7,968 bases of DNA. Source: Cyclobacteriaceae bacterium. Its GTDB lineage: Bacteria; Bacteroidota; Bacteroidia; Cytophagales; Cyclobacteriaceae. Shown here in pieces: positions 1-4,695 of this stretch (position 1 is the stretch's first letter; each line of letters opens with the position of its first letter). The stretch is from the NCBI GenBank assembly GCA_019751475.1, contig JAIENH010000725.1:1-7968 (forward strand), given 5' to 3'. Made by a program: the position numbers and the translations under genes. The notes beneath the pieces are model-generated. The model ran no database searches and had not been told where the DNA came from. It worked only from the letters and a program-made list of their open reading frames with translations.

Positions 1-146
1 CCGCTGAGCGGGGAGGACGAAGGAAACGTATCTTCACCATCACGGCACTGGGCAAACGTGTATTGAAAGAATCACGCGACTTTAAAGTTTCATTGTGGCA
101 GCAGTACCCCGCGTTGTCGGGCAATCTTAATACCTCGCTGGTATGA
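1..146 (+). CDS. PadR-family transcriptional regulator, C-terminal part (5' end outside window)
   Basis: The reading frame beginning at base 3 is open for 47 codons and stops with TGA at 144-146. The peptide (AERGGRRKRIFTITALGKRV...) aligns directly with residues 69-115 of the complete PadR protein at 4226-4573 (EERAGRPKKYFQITALGKKA...). It therefore covers the beta-wing of the winged helix (R/G-rich turn, then 'ITALGK') and the C-terminal helix that PadR proteins use for dimerisation. PadR proteins are cytosolic repressors that often control a neighbouring membrane-protein gene. By analogy with the second padR in this window, its partner would have been the permease whose remnant starts at 634; the hicBA pair now lies between them. 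The N-terminal DNA-reading helices are outside the window, so intactness cannot be judged. The family call is firm because of the in-window paralogue; the target is inference. Confidence 0.85.
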   Translation, partial: AERGGRRKRIFTITALGKRVLKESRDFKVSLWQQYPALSGNLNTSLV

Positions 147-169
147 AGTCCAACGAAATGAATAAAGAT

Positions 170-349
170 TCAGTCAGCGTTAAGACGTTTCAGAATTTTC
201 CTTGCCAGAGGTTCTTTGATTTCGTTATGCCTTGGTACTGCTTCAGTTATTCCATTCTTGGGATTGATCCAGATAGAATGACTTCCGCCTTCCCTTTTAA
301 GAAAACAGCCGGCAATGCGGAGTTTTCTTTCCAAATCCCTACGCTTCAA
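170..349 (-). CDS. hicA: HicA-type mRNA interferase toxin, TTG start
   Basis: This 59-aa protein reads (M)KRRDLERKLRIAGC..., then GGSHSIW, then EAVPRHNEIKEPLA and KILKRL before TGA at 172-170. This is the normal HicA layout: a small dsRBD-like fold with the catalytic histidine in a G-S-H-x-x-W motif. Here it is His24, the usual position. HicA toxins cleave mRNA and tmRNA in the cytosol and are held inactive by HicB. The only possible start is TTG at 349-347, because an in-frame stop lies shortly upstream with no ATG or GTG between; MKRRDLE is also the typical HicA N-terminus. The TTG overlaps the hicB stop in the string TTGA, which implies translational coupling. The gene order hicB-hicA is the reverse of the E. 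coli operon, but both orders are known in the family. Catalytic residue and length are intact, so the toxin is probably functional. Confidence 0.88.
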   Translation of the reverse strand: MKRRDLERKLRIAGCFLKREGGSHSIWINPKNGITEAVPRHNEIKEPLARKILKRLNAD

Positions 350-564
350 CTTACTAGGATTTTTTCAGTTAAAGCATCATCGGGCAAGCCTCGCAGCATA
401 TCGGTGAGCCGGTCGTCAAGCATAATTTTCACCGCCTCGATTAAGTCCGCTTTGGCTTCTTCTACTGTTTCGCCTTGGCCATTGGCACCAGGTACCTCGG
501 GACAAACAGCCCAATATCCACCTTCAGCGGCAGGCTCTATGATTGCTGTGAACTCGGCTTTCAT
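346..564 (-). CDS. hicB: HicB-family antitoxin (short form without DNA-binding tail)
   Basis: This 72-aa protein opens with MKAEFTAIIEPAAEGGYWAVCPEVPGA and continues GETVEEAKADLIEAVKIML, the typical partial RNase H-like fold of HicB antitoxins: strand, G-G-Y-W-A turn, 'CPEVPG' strand, then the 'T.EEA..(L)..A' helix. HicB binds and blocks HicA in the cytosol. Many HicB proteins also carry a C-terminal helix-turn-helix or ribbon-helix-helix for autorepression. Here the chain ends about 20 residues after the helix (LTDMLRGLPDDALTEKILVS), too short for such a domain, so any autoregulation would need another factor. The ATG at 564-562 has no clear Shine-Dalgarno sequence. A weak -7-like box (TATCTTTA on the minus strand, 616-609) lies upstream. 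Its stop codon overlaps the start of hicA. The pair is convergent with the padR fragment and divergent from the permease fragment. Confidence 0.88.
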   Translation of the reverse strand: MKAEFTAIIEPAAEGGYWAVCPEVPGANGQGETVEEAKADLIEAVKIMLDDRLTDMLRGLPDDALTEKILVS

Positions 565-633
565 TTCAATGTGTGATTTTGTTGAAACTCTTTTTAATAT
601 CGCTAATGTAAAGATAACTAACTAACAAGTAAA

Positions 634-777
634 ATGAAACCCACCCCACCACCACTCGCCACCCGTTTGCTCAATGCATTTCTACGAAGCGACCTAGCGG
701 AAGAAGTGCGCGGTGATTTGGAGGAAAAATTTTATACTGACTTAAAAGATAAATCTGCCTTCATGACAAAATTGAAT
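634..777 (+). pseudogene. Truncated orphan permease: N-terminal prefix only
   Basis: The ATG at 634 begins MKPTPPPLATRLLNAFLRSDLAEEVRGDLEEKFYTDLKDKSAFMTKLN, nearly the same as residues 8-48 of the permease at 1448-4084. By hand count 655-778 and 1469-1592 agree at about 106 of 124 bases. Most differences are synonymous, so both copies were under protein-level constraint before this one was lost. Homology stops at about 778, exactly at the end of the PIN toxin gene on the other strand. The frame then continues to a stop at 967-969, but that tail (from SEKDGSVLC on) is only the antisense of the toxin. No transmembrane segment of the parent gene remains, so no transporter can be made. A short cytosolic prefix peptide with a foreign tail of up to 111 aa remains possible. 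The most likely history is a padR-permease unit (with the padR at 1-146) that lost its body. Confidence 0.8.
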
Positions 778-778
778 T
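655..778 (+). repeat. Diverged direct repeat of 1469-1592 (permease prefix coding region)
   Basis: This is one copy of a 124-bp direct repeat whose partner is 1469-1592, about 85% identical by hand count and without gaps. It includes a perfect run of 23 bases inside the codons for EEVRGDLE. The two copies enclose the PIN toxin-antitoxin pair. At this level of divergence they are paralogous coding segments, not a recent target-site duplication. They could still support homologous recombination that deletes the toxin-antitoxin pair. Confidence 0.8.
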
Positions 779-1203
779 CAGAAAAAGATGGATCGGTACT
801 TTGTTTCAAACTCTTCGTAGCTCAAAACCCGGACAGATGGAAAGTCGTTTTGCTTGATTTGATGGATATGACGATCATTGCTTACAATAAAATCAGATTG
901 ACTGCTAATGAAACAGTCTATAAACTTATTGTCGTCTTCATTCCGATCAACCAATTGCCAACGATATGAAGGATTGCTTAGATGCACATTGGGTAGTAGT
1001 AGTAGATAATCAAGTGTTGCGTCAGTCCGTTGGATGCCGTATCGCAGTGAAATCTGCTCTTGGTATTCCGTCAATATTTCATTTGATAATGCCAGCTCAT
1101 ACTTCCCGAGCAACAATGCTTGGTATATCCAATGATATTTGTAACGGGGAGCAAGCGATACCAGAAAGATGTTGGTATCAAGAACAAGGCGCGGCTTACT
1201 CAT
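778..1203 (-). CDS. PIN-domain ribonuclease toxin (COG1569-like)
   Basis: This 141-aa protein begins [19 protein letters not shown], the usual start of a PIN domain. Acidic residues fall at the expected places: Asp9 in LVLDTN, Glu46 in EILTEYQE, Asp90/Asp91 in [10 protein letters not shown] with Asp96 behind, and Asp110 in IVSNDRHI. In this fold they bind Mg2+/Mn2+ and cut RNA. The 'DDNKFIDC' and 'SNDRH' blocks and the C-terminal 'VLSYEEF' strand resemble the 'putative toxin-antitoxin toxin component, PIN family' group more than classical VapC. I chose the ATG at 1203, not the one at 1230, because it gives the canonical N-terminus and an 8-nt overlap (ATGAGTAA) with the upstream small gene, the usual arrangement of such operons. 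The length is normal and all key residues are present. The stop codon falls on the break point of the permease fragment, so the module abuts that remnant without spacer. Confidence 0.87.
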   Translation of the reverse strand: MSKPRLVLDTNIFLVSLAPRYKYHWIYQALLLGKYELALSNEILTEYQEQISLRYGIQRTDATLDYLLLLPNVHLSNPSYRWQLVDRNEDDNKFIDCFISSQSDFIVSNDRHIHQIKQNDFPSVRVLSYEEFETKYRSIFF

Positions 1204-1393
1204 TAAGCCAACGGTCGAGGTCAGCTTCACCGATGTTGCGCTCTTTCACGGCATTTTCCACTTTATGGATAAGCTTATCTGAAAAATATTCAGCTAAAAG
1301 CTTCCTGATTGCTAGAATATCTTTTTCATCTGGCTGGAAAGAATATGCATTTAGCAATTCAAGTTGTAAGGAGCTTAATTTTTCGTTTTGCAT
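1196..1393 (-). CDS. Small protein upstream of PIN toxin, candidate antitoxin
   Basis: This 65-aa protein ([19 protein letters not shown]...DLDRWLNE) is encoded just upstream of the PIN toxin and overlaps it by 8 nt, so the two are translationally coupled. The size, the position and the charged helical make-up fit an antitoxin. The segment [40 protein letters not shown] looks all-helical. The final 'DLDRWLNE' would be a plausible peptide to dock into the toxin groove, as the C-termini of many PIN antitoxins do. I do not see a clear ribbon-helix-helix, AbrB or Phd motif, so the DNA-binding class is not assigned. The ATG at 1393 is preferred over the one at 1459, because the latter would add 22 unlike residues and run over the start of the divergent permease gene. 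A -7-like box lies 18 nt upstream. The antitoxin role is inference from context. Confidence 0.7.
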   Translation of the reverse strand: MQNEKLSSLQLELLNAYSFQPDEKDILAIRKLLAEYFSDKLIHKVENAVKERNIGEADLDRWLNE

Positions 1394-1410
1394 AGGAAAT
1401 GCCTTGTCTA

Positions 1411-1443
1411 CAAAAGTAATGAAAAGCACCGAAAACCTGGCAA
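1411..1443 (-). promoter_or_regulatory. Candidate promoter of the PIN toxin-antitoxin operon
   Basis: Read on the minus strand, TACTTTTG (1418-1411) is an exact match to the Bacteroidota -7 consensus TAnnTTTG. It sits 18 nt upstream of the antitoxin ATG. A TTG at 1443-1441 could be the upstream element, but the spacing of 22 nt is longer than the usual 19-21. It lies beside the start codon of the divergent permease (1448), so transcription of the two could interfere. Confidence 0.35.
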
Positions 1444-1447
1444 TACT

Positions 1448-4084
1448 ATGATAGTGCATCCTCCTCGCCTTGCCACCCGCTTGCTCAACGCATTTCTGCG
1501 CAGCGACTTGGCCGAAGAAGTGCGCGGTGATTTGGAAGAAAAGTTTTACGCTGACTTAAAATATAAATCAGCCTTCAAAGCAAAACTGAATTACTGGTAT
1601 CAAGCCCTTAATTATCTCAGGCCGTTTGCGATTAGAAAATCAAAAGCATTACAATTAAACAACTACGATATGTTTCAGAGCTATTTTAAAGTTGGTTGGA
1701 GGAATCTTCTGCGCAACAAGGGATATTCTGCTATTAACATTGGCGGGCTGGCGTTGGGCATCTCATGCTTTTTGTTTTTGTTGAGCTACGTTCGGTTTGA
1801 AAGGAGCTATGAAGATTTTCATAGGAACGCTAATAACATCTACCGTATCACGCTTGATCTTTATAAGAATGGAGAATTTTTGATGACTGATTGTGAAATG
1901 TATGCTCCGTTTGGCCCGCTGGTAAAAGAGAAAATGCCAGAAGTGGTTGATTTCGTGCGGATGATGAACAACGACAACACGCGTGTAAAGATTGGTGAGC
2001 AGAAATTTCTGGAGGAGCGAAGTTACTTTGCAGACTCTACTGTCTTCACCATCTTTTCATTTAAACCTTTGCATGGAAGCTTGAGAGGTGCATTGACTAA
2101 ACCCAATCAAGCTGTAATCACAGCTAGCACTGCAAGAAAATACTTTGATCGTGAAGATGTGGTAAATGAATCGCTGGAGACTCCGGGTGGACTTTACAAA
2201 ATCATTGCCGTGATCGAAGATGTGCCGGCCAACACCCACCTCAAATTTGATTTCCTGCTTTCGCACGTTACCTATACTAAGATTCAGAATAGCTACAATG
2301 ATCAATCTTGGGAGACTGGAAATAATGAGTTTACTTATTTATTGATGACTCCGAGTACAGATGTCAAAGCTTTTAATGAGAAGCTGAAAGCATTATCAAT
2401 CTCCTTAAAAGATAAGATTAACGAAGACCGGTTTTCAGCTGAACCAATGAAGGACATTCATCTCTATTCAAATAAAACATTTGAGCCCGATGTAAATGGA
2501 GATGCTCGTACGGTTTACTCACTGCTTGTGATTGCGATATTTATTATCGGATTAGCGTGGGTTAATTATATTAATCTATCTACGGCCAAAGCAATGGAGC
2601 GTGCACGTGAAGTAGGGGTGAGGAAAGTAATGGGATCGGTACGTTCTCAATTGATAGCTCAATTCTTAACAGAGTCAGTGCTGGTCAATCTGGTGGCGGG
2701 TGTCATGGCTCTCTTACTTATAAGAATTGGATTGCCGTATTTTCGGGAGTTAACCGGCCAGCCAGTGATGGATATTTTCCAATACGCTTCATTTTGGTAT
2801 GCGCTACTAGCTGTCTTGTTTATTGGAATTGTCTTTTCCGGTGGCTATCCGGCTTTGGTATTATCGTCATTCGACCCGGTGGCAGTACTGAAAGGAAAAT
2901 TCCGGTCATCGGCACATGGACAATGGTTGCGCCAAGGGCTGGTGGTGTTTCAATTTACTGCCACCACTGTTTTAATTATCTGCTTGAGCACAGTGTATCT
3001 GCAGATCAACCATTTGCGGAACTATGATCTTGGTATGGACATTAGTCAAACGGTGATTTTGCGCGCTCCAGAAGTCGACCGGGCAGATTCAATTAGCCAA
3101 AGCAAGTACCAAAGCTTTAAAACGGAACTACTACGCGACCCTTCTATTCAATCGGTATCGCAGTCGCAATCCTTACCTGGATCTAATGCTAATGAAATAA
3201 GTACTGTTCAAAGTGTTTTTCAAGTTGGAAAGGATAAAAATTCTGGCAGCTTCAACTACTATCACTATGCCATCGATGCGGATTTTATTTCTACCCTAGG
3301 TATGAAACTGATAGCAGGCAGAAATTTTGAAGCAGGGATGAAGAACCAGGATTTGGTGATCATCAACGAACAGGCATCTGCTTCTTTGGGATTTTCGTCA
3401 CCACAACAAGCGATTGGCTCAAAGATTACCTTTTACACCCGATGGCCAGGCGAACCGTCAACCGTAATAGGAGTGATAAAGGATTTTTACCAGCGGTCGC
3501 CTAAAGAAAAGCAAGTCCCTATGGTCATGCGCTATTATGCTGGCTTTTCGAAATATGTTACATTGAAAGTAAAGTCAGCCAACATGAAGGAGAGCATTGC
3601 CCTTGCAAAAAGTAAGTGGGATGAGTTGTTTCCATCACACCCGTTCAGCTATTTTTTTCTTGATGAGAAGTATAATCAACAATACAAAGCCGATGCCCAG
3701 TTTGGAAAAGTAATGGCTACGTTTTCAATCATTGCAGTCGTAATTGCATGCCTTGGTTTGTTTGGATTGTCTTCTTTTACCATTCTTCAGCGAACTAAAG
3801 AAATTGGAATTCGGAAAGTGCTGGGCGGCTCGGTCGCTCAAATCGTGCAACTGCTCTCCCGCGATTTTATCAAGTGGGTGTTAGTGGCTACTATTCTCGC
3901 CATGCCGTTAGCCTATTTACTAATGAAGCAATGGTTATCGGGCTATGCTGTTAGAATTGAAATGAATGTATGGATGTTCATCGTTCCGCTGGCGATAATT
4001 GCAGTCATTTCCATCCTTACGGTAAGTTTGCAAACCCTTAAAGCCGCCAATGCTAATCCCGTGAACAGCTTGAAAGCGGAATAA
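1448..4084 (+). CDS. Orphan MacB/FtsX-type permease with N-terminal prefix domain (878 aa)
   Basis: The protein has three parts. Residues 1-74 are a soluble prefix (RLLNAFLRSDLAEEVRGDLEEKFYADL...YLRPF...LNNYD) of the kind named 'permease prefix domain 2'. Residues 75-520 are a MacB-like core: a membrane helix at about 96-114, a large extracytoplasmic domain, then helices near 356-376, 408-428, 448-468 and 496-516. Residues 520-878 are a second extracytoplasmic domain and an FtsX module with helices near 755-777, 808-828 and 842-862. The coupling motif R-x-x-E-[IV]-G-[IV]-R-K occurs twice (385-393 and 782-790); in FtsX/LolC/MacB proteins this loop faces an ATPase. There is no Walker motif here or nearby, so it is an orphan subunit: partner ATPase and substrate are unknown. 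In this superfamily such proteins work as mechanotransmitters or exporters across the cytoplasmic membrane. I chose the ATG at 1448, not 1388, because it matches the prefix start of the paralogues and avoids overlap with the divergent antitoxin gene. Confidence 0.88.
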   Translation: MIVHPPRLATRLLNAFLRSDLAEEVRGDLEEKFYADLKYKSAFKAKLNYWYQALNYLRPFAIRKSKALQLNNYDMFQSYFKVGWRNLLRNKGYSAINIGGLALGISCFLFLLSYVRFERSYEDFHRNANNIYRITLDLYKNGEFLMTDCEMYAPFGPLVKEKMPEVVDFVRMMNNDNTRVKIGEQKFLEERSYFADSTVFTIFSFKPLHGSLRGALTKPNQAVITASTARKYFDREDVVNESLETPGGLYKIIAVIEDVPANTHLKFDFLLSHVTYTKIQNSYNDQSWETGNNEFTYLLMTPSTDVKAFNEKLKALSISLKDKINEDRFSAEPMKDIHLYSNKTFEPDVNGDARTVYSLLVIAIFIIGLAWVNYINLSTAKAMERAREVGVRKVMGSVRSQLIAQFLTESVLVNLVAGVMALLLIRIGLPYFRELTGQPVMDIFQYASFWYALLAVLFIGIVFSGGYPALVLSSFDPVAVLKGKFRSSAHGQWLRQGLVVFQFTATTVLIICLSTVYLQINHLRNYDLGMDISQTVILRAPEVDRADSISQSKYQSFKTELLRDPSIQSVSQSQSLPGSNANEISTVQSVFQVGKDKNSGSFNYYHYAIDADFISTLGMKLIAGRNFEAGMKNQDLVIINEQASASLGFSSPQQAIGSKITFYTRWPGEPSTVIGVIKDFYQRSPKEKQVPMVMRYYAGFSKYVTLKVKSANMKESIALAKSKWDELFPSHPFSYFFLDEKYNQQYKADAQFGKVMATFSIIAVVIACLGLFGLSSFTILQRTKEIGIRKVLGGSVAQIVQLLSRDFIKWVLVATILAMPLAYLLMKQWLSGYAVRIEMNVWMFIVPLAIIAVISILTVSLQTLKAANANPVNSLKAE

Positions 4085-4087
4085 TCT

Positions 4088-4103
4088 CAATTGTTCACAA
4101 TTG
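4088..4103. promoter_or_regulatory. Inverted repeat CAATTGT-TC-ACAATTG
   Basis: This perfect 7-bp inverted repeat with a 2-nt centre starts 4 bp after the permease stop codon and lies 123 bp before padR. Its short centre makes it a better operator than an RNA hairpin. PadR dimers bind such dyads, so it could be a regulator site. Nothing in the sequence proves which protein binds. Confidence 0.35.
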
Positions 4104-4110
4104 CATCCTT

Positions 4111-4128
4111 CTGTTCGTTTGCGAACAG
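4111..4128 (+). terminator. Small hairpin after the 878-aa permease, possible terminator
   Basis: CTGTTCG-TTTG-CGAACAG forms a perfect 7-bp stem with a 4-nt loop 26 bp after the permease stop, extendable by a T-G wobble. There is no T-tract behind it (GTAGTCATT follows), so it is a weak intrinsic terminator at best. It could equally be an operator half of the padR control region. Confidence 0.35.
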
Positions 4129-4166
4129 GTAGTCATTATATAATACCTCAAAATTCATCTTGCTTG

Positions 4167-4184
4167 GCCAATTTCAATATTGGC
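4167..4184. promoter_or_regulatory. Inverted repeat GCCAAT-N6-ATTGGC over the putative padR promoter
   Basis: A perfect 6-bp dyad with a 6-nt spacer overlaps the TTG (4180-4182) that would serve as the upstream promoter element of padR. This is where an autorepressor operator is expected, and PadR proteins commonly repress their own genes. Operator function is inference. Confidence 0.4.
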
Positions 4185-4206
4185 ATAGTTATTAATACTA
4201 CATTTA
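4180..4206 (+). promoter_or_regulatory. Candidate padR promoter
   Basis: TTG at 4180-4182 and TACATTTA at 4199-4206 resemble the Bacteroidota -33 (TTTG/TTG) and -7 (TAnnTTTG) elements; the last base of the -7 box differs and the 16-nt spacing is slightly short. The box ends 19 nt upstream of the padR ATG. The surrounding gap is AT-rich, as expected for a promoter. Confidence 0.3.
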
Positions 4207-4225
4207 GGAATTAATTATTTCTGTC

Positions 4226-4573
4226 ATGAAGAAGTATCAATTGGGTGAATTTGAGGAAGTGGTCATGCTTACGGTAGGAATTCTTTACAAAGATGCCTAT
4301 GGCCTTTCAATTAAAAAAGAAATAGAATCGCGATTGAAACGCGGTGTTAGCGTAGGGGCGTTGCAAACGGCCCTGAAAAGATTGGAAGACAAGGGCTACC
4401 TCAAATCGTTTGATGGCGAAGCTACCGAAGAGCGGGCGGGGAGACCTAAAAAGTACTTTCAAATTACTGCATTGGGTAAGAAAGCGATGGAGTACTCGAA
4501 GAGCACGCGCGATGAGTTGTGGAGAGCGATACCGAAGGTGGCGTTGGAGTTGAAGATTGTTGAAGCGTTATAA
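4226..4573 (+). CDS. PadR-family transcriptional regulator (115 aa, complete)
   Basis: This is a winged-helix DNA-binding protein of the short PadR class. Residues 7-38 (GEFEEVVMLTVGILYKDAYGLSIKKEIESRL) form the first helices with the family's 'YG..I...I' pattern. Residues 41-60 (VSVGALQTALKRLEDKGYLK) form the recognition helix. Residues 68-86 (EERAGRPKKYFQITALGKK) form the beta-wing. Residues 87-115 form the C-terminal dimer helix. PadR proteins repress nearby genes in the cytosol and some respond to small molecules or stress. In Acidobacteria and Bacteroidota a PadR subgroup travels with orphan duplicated permeases, and this gene sits 122 bp upstream of one, so control of the 4696-7359 permease and its downstream paralogue is likely. 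Dyads lie upstream, one across its own putative promoter, which suits autorepression. The ATG at 4226 gives the standard family N-terminus. The protein is complete, and its last half aligns with the fragment at 1-146. Confidence 0.92.
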   Translation: MKKYQLGEFEEVVMLTVGILYKDAYGLSIKKEIESRLKRGVSVGALQTALKRLEDKGYLKSFDGEATEERAGRPKKYFQITALGKKAMEYSKSTRDELWRAIPKVALELKIVEAL

Positions 4574-4574
4574 G

Positions 4575-4681
4575 AAGTAGGCAGTAGGCAAAAGCAATAG
4601 GCAAGACCCAGAATACTTCAAAACACAACCTGTTTCTTCACTGCCATATTTTGCTTACTGCCTACTGATGATTGCCTACTT
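4575..4681. repeat. GTAGGCA-type repeats forming a long imperfect hairpin
   Basis: The padR-permease gap is almost filled by short repeats. On the left are AGTAGGCA at 4576-4583, AGTAGGCA at 4583-4590 and ATAGGCA at 4597-4603. On the right are their complements, TGCCTACT at 4659-4666 and TGCCTACTT at 4673-4681. AGTAGGCAGTAGGCAA (4576-4591) pairs with 4651-4666 at 15 of 16 positions, and AAGTAGGCA (4575-4583) pairs perfectly with 4673-4681. With small bulges the arms span about 31 and 41 nt around a loop of about 35 nt. The structure begins 2 bp after the padR stop and ends 14 bp before the permease start. It is either a dispersed intergenic palindrome or a leader structure limiting readthrough into the permease. 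No open reading frame or T-tract accompanies it. Confidence 0.75.
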
Positions 4682-4695
4682 AAAACTATATCAAT

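Noticed and set aside
143..625. Plus-strand open frame of 160 codons opposite hicBA
   Set aside because: It is antisense to two well-supported toxin-antitoxin genes, has low-complexity Ser-rich content and resembles no family I know.
1388..1447. Longer N-terminus for the 878-aa permease starting at 1388
   Set aside because: The added 20 residues are unlike any paralogue and would overlap the antitoxin start; the ATG at 1448 aligns with the fragment at 634.
966..1451. Plus-strand open frame of 161 codons opposite the PIN pair
   Set aside because: The minus-strand PIN toxin and its partner explain this DNA; the plus-strand translation has no recognisable domain.
1394..1459. Longer N-terminus for the candidate antitoxin starting at 1459
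   Set aside because: It would overlap the permease start codon and place the promoter-like box inside the gene.
634..1592. Insertion sequence or transposon with the 124-bp direct repeats as ends
   Set aside because: The repeats are coding, about 15% diverged and mostly synonymous, with no transposase or terminal inverted repeats, so paralogous genes explain them better.
2057..2305. Minus-strand open frame inside the 878-aa permease
   Set aside because: It is fully antisense to the extracytoplasmic domain of the permease and has no independent support.
4575..4681. CRISPR array
   Set aside because: The units are 7-9 nt, irregularly spaced and inverted, with no constant repeat-spacer pattern and no cas genes.
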